64,000 nt of DNA, taken from NCBI GenBank assembly GCA_964551315.1, contig CAZKCM010000020.1, positions 4,512 through 68,511 of the forward strand, written 5' to 3'. Source of the stretch: Virgifigura sp964551315. Lineage in GTDB: Bacteria > Pseudomonadota > Alphaproteobacteria > Dongiales > Dongiaceae. Of the stretch, positions 8,199 to 16,464 are shown piece by piece. A program made the translations under genes and the position numbers. Position 1 is the stretch's first letter. Every line of letters starts with the position of its first letter. The notes under the pieces are model-generated. The model did not search any database. It was given only the letters and a program-made list of their open reading frames with translations, and was not told the origin of the DNA.

Positions 8199-9416
8199 TT
8201 AGGCAAGAAACTGGGCGGTGATGAGCCCAAGGCCGACGGCGACAGCCGCCGGTGGCACCCAGCGCGGAGCCGTGAAACGGCGATCGCCGGACGGCGGCGC
8301 GCCCCGGTGCAGCCGCCACAGCCCCAGGCTGACGAGCGTGAAGATCAGCAGGTTGAGAGTGCTCGTTGCGGCGACCAGAGACTCGAAGGGGATGGCCAGC
8401 GTGAAGAACAGGGTCAGCGCCCCGCCGAGAAGCGTTGCGCGAACCGGAACGCGGGTGGTCCGATGGACGGCGGACAGCGGGCGCGGCAGCCAGCCGTGGG
8501 AGGCCATGCCGTAGAAGAGGCGCGCCAGCATCAGGATCTGGATCAAGACCCCGTTGGCGATCGACAACAAGGCGATGGCCGCCAGGAGGGAGGGGCTGCC
8601 CCAAGGGGTCCCTTGGACCACCAGGAGAAGAGGCGCCGGCGATGTCCGAAGCAGGTCGAACGGCACCGCCAGGATCGTGACAACGGAAACGACGATGTAT
8701 AGGGCCGCGCTGAGCGCGATGCTGAGCAGGATCGCCCGCGGCAGGGTGCGGTGCGGATCCTTCGCCTCCTCTGCCATGTTCGCGAGGTTCTCGAATCCGA
8801 TGAAGGCGAAGAAGGCGAGAAAGGCGCCGGCAGAGACACCAGCCCAGCCGGCGGCGTCGGCCGGGATCATCGACGGAGCGCGGGCCGGCAGCTCGACGAG
8901 CGCCGGCGATCCGACGGCGGTAACGAAGAGCAGACCCGCGATCTCGATGAGGCTCATCAGGGCCGCCACGCCGACGCTCTGCCGGACGCCGAGGCAGGCC
9001 AGGGCCGTGAAGGCGACGACGAGTCCGCCGGCAATGACGGGGCCGGGCAGGTCGACGAAGAGCTGGGCGTATCCGACGCAGCCGCGAGCGATCGACGCCG
9101 CGCTGACGAGGGCGGCCGCTGCCACGGCGAGGCCGGTGACCTGCGACAGTCGGTCGGACCCGAAGGCCTGCTTGACGTAGGCCGCGGCGCCGGCCGCTTC
9201 AGGAAAACGCGCCCCGAGTTCGGCATAACAGATGCCGGTAAGGGCGGCCATGAGGCCGGCTGCGAGGAAGGCAAACGGGGCCGCCGGCCCGGCCTTGCCA
9301 ACCACCGTCCCGACAAGGACATAGATACCGGCGCCGATGATTACGCCGAGACCGTAGAAGACCAGCAGGCCGAGACCGAGAACGCGGCGAAGACCGGGGG
9401 GCTCGATATGGGGCAT
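8199..9416 (-). CDS. APC-superfamily amino acid permease
   Basis: The 405-residue integral membrane protein starts at ATG 9416 behind AAAGGAAC. The first helix carries the APC fingerprint GLGVIIGAGIYVLVG, and about twelve hydrophobic segments follow. The later motif GFENLANMAEEAKDPHRTLP matches the conserved cytoplasmic loop of amino acid permeases (E-x-x-x-P-x-R-x-x-P). It should import or exchange amino acids or amines across the inner membrane; the substrate cannot be read from sequence. The C-terminus has a final helix but no extra domain. An FNR-like site lies about 120 bp upstream. Confidence 0.9.
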   Translation of the reverse strand: MPHIEPPGLRRVLGLGLLVFYGLGVIIGAGIYVLVGTVVGKAGPAAPFAFLAAGLMAALTGICYAELGARFPEAAGAAAYVKQAFGSDRLSQVTGLAVAAAALVSAASIARGCVGYAQLFVDLPGPVIAGGLVVAFTALACLGVRQSVGVAALMSLIEIAGLLFVTAVGSPALVELPARAPSMIPADAAGWAGVSAGAFLAFFAFIGFENLANMAEEAKDPHRTLPRAILLSIALSAALYIVVSVVTILAVPFDLLRTSPAPLLLVVQGTPWGSPSLLAAIALLSIANGVLIQILMLARLFYGMASHGWLPRPLSAVHRTTRVPVRATLLGGALTLFFTLAIPFESLVAATSTLNLLIFTLVSLGLWRLHRGAPPSGDRRFTAPRWVPPAAVAVGLGLITAQFLA

Positions 9417-9532
9417 CGGGTTCCTTTCGAGGCGGGCCAGGTTCCGTGTGCGAAGCTCGGACGAGAGCCGGGGGCGGAGCCCAGGGCGCTCGTGATCTGC
9501 CAGGGTGCTCGCCGTTTTCCCTGGCCGGTGCC

Positions 9533-9546
9533 TTGCGTTGGATCAA
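9533..9546. promoter_or_regulatory. FNR-like site, imperfect (8/10)
   Basis: TTGCGTTGGATCAA has one perfect half-site (ATCAA) and one degenerate half (TTGCG). It lies between the DASS transporter stop and the permease start, about 117 bp upstream of the latter. No good -10 element is visible at the class II distance, so it could be chance. It is listed because stronger copies flank it in this block. Confidence 0.3.
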
Positions 9547-9640
9547 TGTATCGGATGCGCGGCGGGAGAGTCGGTGGCGATTGGACCGGCGACCGTCCTC
9601 ACGAATGTACCGGCGTCGAGCCAAGGAGCCGCCCTCCGTA

Positions 9641-11131
9641 TCAGCCCATATCGAAGGCGATCGGGGCCAGGCCGTAGAGGGCAGCAAGAACGAGGCCGGC
9701 GCCGAGCAGATCGACGAGAGCGCCCGCTCGCGCCATCTGCGGCACGGTGATGTAGCCGGTGCCGAAGAAGAGCGCGTTCGGCGGCGTGGCCACGGGGAGC
9801 ATGAAGCCGCAGGACGCCGCCAGCGCGACTGGCACCGTGAGCGTGAATGCGTCCAGTCCGAGGCCGGCGGCGATCGACGCTGCCACCGGCAGGAAGGCGG
9901 CCGCCGTCGCCGTGTTGCTCGCCAGCTCCGACAGGGCGATGGTGATCGCGACCAACCCGAGGACGAGGACAACCGGTGGCAGGGCGCCGAGCAGCGCAAG
10001 CTGTGCGCCGAGCCAATCGGCGAGACCGCTGTCGGAAATGGCGGCGGCAAGCGACAGGCCGCCGCCGAACAGCAGCAGGACACCCCAGGGCAGCCGGAAG
10101 GCCGTCTCCCAATCCATCAGGGCGCCGCCCCGTCCGGAGGGGATCAGGAACAGGGCAAGCGCCGCGGCCACGGCGATCACCGTATCGTCCAGGCCCGGAA
10201 AAGCCCCGGCCAGCAGGGGGCGGAAGATCCAGGCGACGGCGGCGGCAAGAAAGACCAGTCCGACGAGCCGCTCCGGGCGCGACATCGGACCCAAGGCCGC
10301 GGTCTCGGCCCGGAGCCGCTCGCGCGCGCCGGGCGGCTCCTGACCCGGGAGCGGGAAGACGACGCGCGTCAGGATGCTCCAGGTCCCGAGCAGCATGACC
10401 GCAGCAAGCGGCACCCCGACGAGCATCCATTGGGCGAAACCGATTTCGATGCCGTAGCTGCGCCGCATGAAGCCGGCGAACAGCGCGTTGGGCGGCGTCC
10501 CGATCAGCGTGCCGATGCCGCCGATGCTGGCCGCGAAGGCGACGCCCAGAAGAAGCGCGAGCGCGAAGTTCGCCTCGACCCGACCGGCGGTAGAGATGCG
10601 TTCGGGCGCATCGACCAGAAGGGCGACCATCGAGAGGCTGACCGGCAGCATCATGGCGGCGGTCGCCGTGTTGCTCACCCACATGCTGAGGAAGGCCGTG
10701 GCCGCCATGAAGCCGAGGACGAGATTGACCGGCTTGGCGCCGACCAGGCCGACGATCCTGAGAGCGATGCGCCGGTGCAGGTTCCATTTCTGCAGGGCGA
10801 GGCCCAGGGTCAGCCCGCCGAGGAACAGGAAGATGACCGGGTCGGCATAGGGCGCGGCCGCGGCTTCCACGCCGGCAATGCCGAGCAGCGGAAACAGCAC
10901 CAGCGGCAGCAGGGCAGTGACGGCGACGGGCAGCGCTTCCGTCACCCACCAGAATGCCATGAGCGTGCCGACGGCAGCCACTCGCCAGGCCGCGGCCGAC
11001 ATGTCGGCCGGCGGCGGCACGGCCAGGAGGACAAGGAGTATGAGGAGGCCGGCCGGCGGCGCGAAGCGCGCGCGGATGCCGGACGACCGAGCCGCCGATT
11101 TGCCCTGCTTGGAAGGAGATTGGGTCGTCAT
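9641..11131 (-). CDS. DASS/SLC13-family anion symporter
   Basis: The 496-residue polytopic protein has about twelve hydrophobic helices. The SLC13/DASS hallmark SNT motifs appear twice: MWVSNTATAAMMLP in the N-terminal half and ELASNTATAAAFLPV in the C-terminal half, with re-entrant hairpins before each. Members carry dicarboxylates, tricarboxylates or sulfate with Na+. The second half also has the conserved CGFMLPVATPPNA stretch. The gene begins 36 bp after the trxC stop on the same strand and is probably co-transcribed with it. A clear ribosome-binding site at ATG 11131 was not seen. Confidence 0.9.
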   Translation of the reverse strand: MTTQSPSKQGKSAARSSGIRARFAPPAGLLILLVLLAVPPPADMSAAAWRVAAVGTLMAFWWVTEALPVAVTALLPLVLFPLLGIAGVEAAAAPYADPVIFLFLGGLTLGLALQKWNLHRRIALRIVGLVGAKPVNLVLGFMAATAFLSMWVSNTATAAMMLPVSLSMVALLVDAPERISTAGRVEANFALALLLGVAFAASIGGIGTLIGTPPNALFAGFMRRSYGIEIGFAQWMLVGVPLAAVMLLGTWSILTRVVFPLPGQEPPGARERLRAETAALGPMSRPERLVGLVFLAAAVAWIFRPLLAGAFPGLDDTVIAVAAALALFLIPSGRGGALMDWETAFRLPWGVLLLFGGGLSLAAAISDSGLADWLGAQLALLGALPPVVLVLGLVAITIALSELASNTATAAAFLPVAASIAAGLGLDAFTLTVPVALAASCGFMLPVATPPNALFFGTGYITVPQMARAGALVDLLGAGLVLAALYGLAPIAFDMG

Positions 11132-11167
11132 GCCGAGCTGGATGCGGGGAACCCGCCGCTCGGCGTT

Positions 11168-11611
11168 CTAAAGCTGGCCGAGGGCATGATCCGTCCATCG
11201 GAGGAGCGCCGGCAGCGGCATCGCGCCGGCCGTTCGGGCGATTTCGCGGCCCTTATGGATCAGTACCAGGCTCGGGATGCTGCGGATCGCGAAGCGCTGC
11301 GCCAGCTCCGGATCGGCCTCCGTATCCACCTTGGCGAGCCGCAGGCGCGGCTCGAGCCGGGCCGCCGCCTGCTCGATCACCGGCGCCATCGTGCGGCAGG
11401 GACCGCACCAGGCGGCCCAGAAGTCGACGAGAAGAGGCACATCTCCGCTGGCCGCATGACGGTCGAAGGTCGCCGCCGTCAGATGAAGCGGCTTCCCCTC
11501 GAACAGGCGGCTGCCGCACCGACCGCATTTCCCGCCGCTGGACAGCTTCTCGCGCGGTACGCGATTGAGCGTGCTGCAATGGGGGCAGGGAACATGGACG
11601 ATGTCTGTCAT
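11168..11611 (-). CDS. trxC: Thioredoxin 2 (TrxC) with N-terminal zinc finger
   Basis: This is a 147-residue protein starting at ATG 11611 behind GAGGAG. The N-terminal zinc ribbon has Cys9, Cys12, Cys29 and Cys32 (PCPHC and CGRC), the mark that separates TrxC from TrxA. The thioredoxin fold follows, with active site WCGPC (Cys69 and Cys72) and the cis-Pro segment RSIPSLVLI. It should reduce cytoplasmic disulfides and is stress-induced in other bacteria. It is the promoter-proximal gene of a trxC-DASS transporter unit with a near-perfect FNR box at the class II distance. Confidence 0.94.
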   Translation of the reverse strand: MTDIVHVPCPHCSTLNRVPREKLSSGGKCGRCGSRLFEGKPLHLTAATFDRHAASGDVPLLVDFWAAWCGPCRTMAPVIEQAAARLEPRLRLAKVDTEADPELAQRFAIRSIPSLVLIHKGREIARTAGAMPLPALLRWTDHALGQL

Positions 11612-11969
11612 TGACTGTCTCCTCGGAGACAGGAAGGCCCGCCCTCCGGTTTCAGACGCGCACCCGGGTATCGTCCGCTGTGGCCGGCGGGGCTTCGACC
11701 GCCCGCCAGACACCTGCGTTCACGGGGACGCACCCTCCTGTTTCGTTGAAGCCTACGAGCCGCTCGCCGGATCCGCCTTGATCCAGATCACGGCATTCCG
11801 TGCGGACCGCCGCGGCTCGCCGGGCCGCGGCCTCTGCTGAAGCCCGGCGGGCACGGGGCGTCGTGGCGGCGCATGGGTCCAAGGCCGGTCAGGTGCATTA
11901 ACGCGACGTTCAACCACGCCGTAGTACTGGCGATTGCAATCGCAACTTGCGAGCGCATCGGAGGACTTT
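11612..11969. other. Divergent intergenic region, 358 bp
   Basis: This lies between leftward trxC and the rightward outer-membrane barrel gene. It contains the near-perfect FNR box at 11778-11791 and a short palindrome overlapping the trxC ribosome-binding site (GTCTCCTCGGAGAC, about 11617-11630), which could fold the initiation region. No gene was seen. Confidence 0.5.
11778..11791 (-). promoter_or_regulatory. FNR/FixK box (9/10)
   Basis: TTGATCCAGATCAC differs from the palindromic consensus only at the final base. Read toward trxC, its centre (11784.5) predicts a start at 11743, and the hexamer TAGGCT occupies exactly the -12 to -7 positions (11755-11750). No comparable -10 lies at that distance toward the outer-membrane gene. 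I therefore assign it to the trxC operon. Confidence 0.68.
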
Positions 11970-12560
11970 ATGCGAAGGGCGGTTCTTGGGATGGCTGCGG
12001 CCATGGCCGTAAGCCTGGGGACGACGTCGGCCGCGGCAGCGGAGTCGAGGACCTACATTTCCGGTAGTTTCGGGCTGTTTCAGCACACGGACATTGAAGA
12101 CGCCTATGGCGACGAGCTGTCGTTCGAGATGGGGCCGTACTTCTCGGGCGCGGTCGGGGTCGCTCTGGGCAACGGGGCGCGCGTCGAGTTCGAACTCGGC
12201 GTCACCGCGTTCGACGGCGACGAGTTCGAATCGGGCGGCTACGTCTATGACGCCAGTTCCGTGGAGGTCTCGGCGACGATCCTGACCGTCGGCGGCTACT
12301 ACGACATTCAAACGAAGGGCGGGATCTCGCCCTATGTCGGCGTCGGGCTCGGCTTCGCGTCGTGGGAGATAGACTATGGCGCCCTCGATTCCGACGGCAC
12401 GGACCTCGCCGCCTTCGCTGAGTTCGGGCTCAACATCAAGGCGGGGCGGAACGCAACCTTCGCACCGTCCTACCGGTTCCTGTGGATCGACAACGGCGAG
12501 CAAGGCATCGACGACAGCACGGCGCATATCTTCAAGGCGGGCGTCCGGTTCTTCTTCTGA
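11970..12560 (+). CDS. Outer-membrane beta-barrel protein (OmpA/OmpW-like, 8 strands)
   Basis: The 196-residue protein starts at ATG 11970, with GGAGG at 11960-11964. It has a signal peptide ending near TSAAAAES. The mature part has alternating hydrophobic/polar strands with repeated small-residue turns (SGSFGLFQ, GPYFSGAVGVALG, GGISPYVGVGLGFASW) and an aromatic C-terminus, VRFFF, typical of BAM-recognised barrels. Loops are rich in Asp/Glu. The specific function is unknown; small barrels of this kind act as structural proteins or minor pores. Confidence 0.82.
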   Translation: MRRAVLGMAAAMAVSLGTTSAAAAESRTYISGSFGLFQHTDIEDAYGDELSFEMGPYFSGAVGVALGNGARVEFELGVTAFDGDEFESGGYVYDASSVEVSATILTVGGYYDIQTKGGISPYVGVGLGFASWEIDYGALDSDGTDLAAFAEFGLNIKAGRNATFAPSYRFLWIDNGEQGIDDSTAHIFKAGVRFFF

Positions 12561-12674
12561 ACGCGGCATCGGACAGGCAGGGACGAGGAGCGGACGCCAC
12601 ACCGCCCTTGCGCCTTGCGGGCCGCCTCATGGGCGCGATCCGGGCGTCCGTCCCTGGCCGCAGTGTGCGTCCCG

Positions 12675-13496
12675 TCAAAGGTCAGGCTCGCCGTGGATCA
12701 GGCGAAAGGCCGCTTCCGCCAGGCGGTCATGTGCCGCCGTGGTCGGGTGGACGGAATCCCAGAACAGATACCCCTCGCAGCCATTCAACGCGCCGCAGGG
12801 CGTGGTGACGTTGCGGAAGCCGAAGGACTCCGGGTCCGCTCTCGCCCTGTCCGCCATGGCGTGCACGTCGAGCCGGTAGAGCCGCAGGCCGGGCGTCGCG
12901 GCAAGGTCGGCGAGCGCGCGATCGACGGCGGCGTTGAAGCGGTCGGTCAGCCGGGCCGCCTCGGCGACCGCCCGGCTTCCCAGCGTCCGCATCTCCGGCG
13001 TCATCCCGATGTCGGGCAGGTTCGGGACGAGTAGGTTCGTGGCGCCGTGCTTGACGAGGTCGGTCAGGATGCTTGTCAGCGATGCTGCCGCAGCCTCCAC
13101 GATCGTTGTGGCGTCGGGTGATCCGACGGCGGCGCGGAGGTCGTTGCCGCCCCCATAGACGATGTGGAGCGTGCGGCCCTTCGGCCGCGGCAGGCGGAGA
13201 AACAGATCGGCCTGGGCGCGCAGATTGTCCGGGCCCGAACGCGGATCGAGGCGCGCGCCGCCGACCGCGAAATTGCCGCCGCCGAGCCGGGCCGGATCCA
13301 GCGTGAGCCCGAGCCGCGCCGCCAGTCGCTCGACCCATACCGGGCCGTTCGAGAAGCGCCCGGCATTGCCGTTGTCGGACAAACTGTCGCCGAATACCAC
13401 CAGCCGGTCGAACGCCGGCACTGTGGTGCTCGTCGTACTCATCGCCGGCGCCGTGCCGAGGAGCGACGCCGCAATAAGGCCGAGGGCAGGGACCAT
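12675..13496 (-). CDS. Secreted GDSL/SGNH-family lipase or esterase
   Basis: The 273-residue protein has the four SGNH blocks in order. Block I is FGDSLSDNGN with nucleophile Ser38. Block II Gly lies in the GGGNFAVGG region, block III is YGGGNDLR, and block V is FWDSVHPT near residue 250 with the Asp/His pair. The N-terminus is hydrophobic with an AMS cleavage-like end, so export is likely. It should hydrolyse lipid or acyl esters in the periplasm or outside the cell. The start is the only ATG in frame at 13496; the best purine-rich site (AGAGAGG) is about 17 bases away, so the start is uncertain. The Gly-rich secreted protein gene ends 71 bp upstream on the same strand. Confidence 0.85.
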   Translation of the reverse strand: MVPALGLIAASLLGTAPAMSTTSTTVPAFDRLVVFGDSLSDNGNAGRFSNGPVWVERLAARLGLTLDPARLGGGNFAVGGARLDPRSGPDNLRAQADLFLRLPRPKGRTLHIVYGGGNDLRAAVGSPDATTIVEAAAASLTSILTDLVKHGATNLLVPNLPDIGMTPEMRTLGSRAVAEAARLTDRFNAAVDRALADLAATPGLRLYRLDVHAMADRARADPESFGFRNVTTPCGALNGCEGYLFWDSVHPTTAAHDRLAEAAFRLIHGEPDL

Positions 13497-13567
13497 GGCA
13501 TGGATCGCGCGGGCCTCTCTTCGGAAGCGGATCGAGCGATGCCTGTGGCGGCGCCGCGCCGCCGGCG

Positions 13568-14209
13568 TTACGGGCTTCCTCCGCCGCCGGAACCGCCGCC
13601 GCTCGTGCCTCCACCCGCGGACCCGCCGGCCGCCCCGCCGGTGGTACCGCCCAGGGTACTTCCGCCCGCGGACGGACGGTCCGGTGCCGATTCCGTCGCT
13701 CCGGGTTCCGCCGTATCGCTCCCCGTTAGGCCGTTCATGGAACCGGCACGGCCCACCGCGCCGGTGCCCGCGGCTCCGGAACCGGTGAGTCCGGCGGCCG
13801 CGCCGCCGGGGGAGACCACGGAAGAGCCCCCGCCTCCGGTTACATCGGCGGTGCCGCCGAACGCATCGCCGGGCTGAGCCGAGCCGATCCCGCCCTGGCG
13901 GAGCAGTGCACGGGCCTCGGTGAGGCCGCGCAGACATCCGTCGCCGTCGCCCCGCTCACCCGCATTGCGGGCCTGTCGGACGAGATCACCGATCTGCTTC
14001 CGCTGGGCGTTCGTGAGGGAGGCTCCTTCGCGAGCTCCGGGTTCCTGGGCGATCGGCACGCTCGTCTTCGGGTTCGAATCGGTCAGCGAGAAGGCCTCGG
14101 ACAGCCGCTGGACCTCGTCCGCGCAGGCACGGGCGTCCTGCCCGGCGGCCGGCGGGGCGATACAGGCGAGCGCGAGTGCGAGCAACGGTACGGAGGGGGG
14201 CGGACGCAT
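13568..14209 (-). CDS. Secreted protein of unknown function with Gly-rich tail
   Basis: The 213-residue protein starts at ATG 14209 behind TGGAGAC. It has a signal peptide (LLALALACIAPPAAGQ). A folded-looking region at residues 25-110 includes two cysteines (ARACADEV and DGCLRG) and helical segments. From about residue 110 to the end the chain is almost only Gly, Ser, Ala and Thr, ending in GGGSGGGGSP. The tail is probably a disordered linker or surface region. No family is recognised. It lies just upstream of the SGNH esterase on the same strand. Confidence 0.72.
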   Translation of the reverse strand: MRPPPSVPLLALALACIAPPAAGQDARACADEVQRLSEAFSLTDSNPKTSVPIAQEPGAREGASLTNAQRKQIGDLVRQARNAGERGDGDGCLRGLTEARALLRQGGIGSAQPGDAFGGTADVTGGGGSSVVSPGGAAAGLTGSGAAGTGAVGRAGSMNGLTGSDTAEPGATESAPDRPSAGGSTLGGTTGGAAGGSAGGGTSGGGSGGGGSP

Positions 14210-14322
14210 GGCGTGTCTCCATCGTTCCTATGGCGACGCCGACGGTGGTCGCCGGCCATGGCCAACGCGCGGAGGGACCGATCGTTCCCCGCTTCCAGGG
14301 TTGGGCAGCGACGGAAGACGCT

Positions 14323-14991
14323 CTAAGCGCCACCAAGGATTTTGCCGGCCGACTTGAGTTCCAAGGGAAACCGCGTGACGACGGCGGACGGCCGTTTGCC
14401 GATGACGTCCAGCCAGGAGCCCAGCTTCGGAAACCCGGCGAGGAGCGTTCGGCCGGTCGGGGCGAGGCGGAGATAGGTCAGCATCGGCAGGGCCCAGAGG
14501 TCGGCGAGCGTGAGGCGGTCGCCGACGAGAAATTGGGAGCCGGCAGGGCCGTCGATCACGGACAAGGTATGCCGAGCCGATTCGATCGCGTCGGCGGTAA
14601 GCGTTCCCGGGATATCCGCGGGCCGGCCGCGCTCGACCTCCTCGACGAACACGCCCCAGACGAGCCGCGGATAGGCATAGTTGTCCATGATCCGCATGAG
14701 CTGGACGGCACGTGCCCGGTCCTGGGGCGTCGGCGGGACCAGACCGCGGTCGCCGAAGGTGTCGAGCACATAGGTGGTGATCGCGTCCGTCTCGAACAGG
14801 CGGAAGTTACCATGCTCGAAGGCAGGGATCTTGCCGAAGGGGTGCCTTCGGGCATGGTCGGGCGGCGGGCCGCCCTTCGCGAAGACGTCGACCTCGACGA
14901 GTTCATAAGGCACCGCCGTCTCTTCCAGCACCAGCCGCGCGATGCGGACGTAAACGCTGTAGGCGGCGCCATAAAGCGTGACTCGGTCCAT
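14323..14991 (-). CDS. Glutathione S-transferase family protein
   Basis: The 222-residue protein has an N-terminal thioredoxin-like domain (residues 1-80) with the cis-Pro glutathione-binding stretch GKIPAFEHGNFRLFETDAI, where the ET pair binds the gamma-glutamyl group. An all-helical C-terminal domain carries LTLADLWALPML, the family N-capping region. The N-terminal YGAAYSVYVR suggests Tyr or Ser activation of glutathione. The substrate is unknown. It is divergent from the CDP-alcohol phosphatidyltransferase gene. Confidence 0.92.
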   Translation of the reverse strand: MDRVTLYGAAYSVYVRIARLVLEETAVPYELVEVDVFAKGGPPPDHARRHPFGKIPAFEHGNFRLFETDAITTYVLDTFGDRGLVPPTPQDRARAVQLMRIMDNYAYPRLVWGVFVEEVERGRPADIPGTLTADAIESARHTLSVIDGPAGSQFLVGDRLTLADLWALPMLTYLRLAPTGRTLLAGFPKLGSWLDVIGKRPSAVVTRFPLELKSAGKILGGA

Positions 14992-15200
14992 GGCGGTCCA
15001 AGCCCCTGGTTGTGACCGACTCCATTGGCGCAGGGATCGGGAGCCGATTCAAGACGACGCCGTCGCCAAGGTCCGGTAACCACGCATTAAGGATGCGACG
15101 GTCTTATGCGGTCTTTGATGACCCGGAGGCCGGTGCGCAGCGGCGCGCCGCCCGGGCATCGACGTTTTCTCTTGATGGATGCGGTGAGGGAGGTTTTCGG

Positions 15201-16430
15201 GTGGAGCGTTCTGGCGGGTCGGCGAAGCCGGCGCTGTGCATCATCGGGCGGTGCGACCTTGAGCTTTGGGGGCTGTCTGCGATGGAGCGCGCGCGACGCC
15301 TGTTCGCGCGCCTCGGCCTGACCGAGACGATTTCGGAAGAAGCCCTGCCGTCGTCGGACGGCGCCGTGGTCCTGGTCCGGGCCGACTACGTCATCGAGGA
15401 GAGCGTGGCGGCGACGCTGACGGCCACGCCGGATACCGTGCTCACGGTGACGAACCCGGGCGCGGCCGGGCCGGTCGCCTTCGCCGCGAACCTATCGGCG
15501 ACCGTTTCGGCGGAGGATCGGCGGGCGGTGGCGGCTCTGCTTCGCGGCGAGGCCGGGGCGTCGGCGCCAGGCGGCGTGGCGGTGCGCGACTACGCGGCGA
15601 TCGCGCCCCGCTACAACTACGAGCTTCGCAAGCACGAGCAGCCCTATGTGCTGCCGCTCCGATCGGAGAGCCTGGACGAGGTTGAGCGCCGCACCTTCGC
15701 GGGCGCCTACAAGGGCGTCACGGACGCCGTCACGAAGTATGTCTGGCCGACGCCGGCGCTGTGGGCCACACGCTGGGCAGCGCGGCGGCGCATCACCCCC
15801 AACATGGTCACGACCGTGGGGCTGATCTTCGTCCTGCTCGCCCTTGTTCTGTTCGCGAAGGGGCAGTTCTGGGCGGGGCTGGCCGCGGCCTGGCTGATGA
15901 CCTTCCTCGACACCGTTGACGGCAAGCTCGCGCGCGTCACCTTCACGGCGTCCACCTGGGGCGGGTACTACGACCACGCTACGGACATGATCCACCCGCC
16001 GCTATGGTGGGCGGCGTGGTGGTACGCGATTCGCGACGGCGCGGACCCGTCGCTCCTGCCGGTTCTCGACCTCTCCGGCTACGTCGTGATCGGCGGCTAC
16101 GTCGCAGGGCGACTGATCGAGCTGGGCTTCAAGCAGCTGTACCGGATCCGCATCCATGTCTGGGAGCCGATCGATTCGGCGTTCCGGCTTATCACCGCGC
16201 GCCGGAACCCGAATCTGGTCATCCTGACCGCGAGCATGCTGCTCGGGGCGCCGGCGCTGGGATTCGTGGCGGTCGCCATCTGGACGGCGGTCAGCCTTCT
16301 CTTCCACGCCGTCCGATTCATCCAGGGCGGGCTGCTCCACCGGCGCGGCGAACGGCTCGTGTCCTGGCTCGACGAGCCGGCGGGCCGGGTTTCGCGGCCG
16401 GCCGACCCGGCGCCGCGGGCGGCCCAGTAG
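15201..16430 (+). CDS. Two-domain CDP-alcohol phosphatidyltransferase
   Basis: I place the start at GTG 15201 because GAGGGAGG (15186-15193) lies seven bases upstream; an ATG at 15093 and a GTG at 15012 lack good sites. From this start the protein has 409 residues. The catalytic CDP-OH-P signature is complete: Asp237, Asp240, Gly241, Ala244, Arg245, Gly254, Asp258 and Asp262. It is embedded in a six-helix membrane region that begins around residue 195. Residues 1-130 form a soluble alpha/beta-looking domain (ELWGLSAMERARRLFARLGL) resembling a degenerate sugar-nucleotide transferase. Such enzymes join a CDP-activated lipid or polyol to an alcohol. The acceptor is unknown. Confidence 0.88.
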   Translation: MERSGGSAKPALCIIGRCDLELWGLSAMERARRLFARLGLTETISEEALPSSDGAVVLVRADYVIEESVAATLTATPDTVLTVTNPGAAGPVAFAANLSATVSAEDRRAVAALLRGEAGASAPGGVAVRDYAAIAPRYNYELRKHEQPYVLPLRSESLDEVERRTFAGAYKGVTDAVTKYVWPTPALWATRWAARRRITPNMVTTVGLIFVLLALVLFAKGQFWAGLAAAWLMTFLDTVDGKLARVTFTASTWGGYYDHATDMIHPPLWWAAWWYAIRDGADPSLLPVLDLSGYVVIGGYVAGRLIELGFKQLYRIRIHVWEPIDSAFRLITARRNPNLVILTASMLLGAPALGFVAVAIWTAVSLLFHAVRFIQGGLLHRRGERLVSWLDEPAGRVSRPADPAPRAAQ

Positions 16431-16441
16431 GTCTACCGGCC

Positions 16442-16464
16442 GGGGGCGGGGCAGGCTCGCCCCC
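16442..16464. terminator. Hairpin between convergent genes
   Basis: GGGGGCG (16442-16448) pairs with CGCCCCC (16458-16464) around a 9-base loop. It sits between the stop of the phosphatidyltransferase gene and the stop of the convergent HAD gene. A strong T-tract is missing, so it may act weakly or bidirectionally. Confidence 0.45.

Noticed and set aside
13568..13800. Gly/Ser-rich region as tandem DNA repeats
   Set aside because: The codons encode a low-complexity protein tail in a frame with a signal peptide and ribosome-binding site, and there is no regular DNA period.
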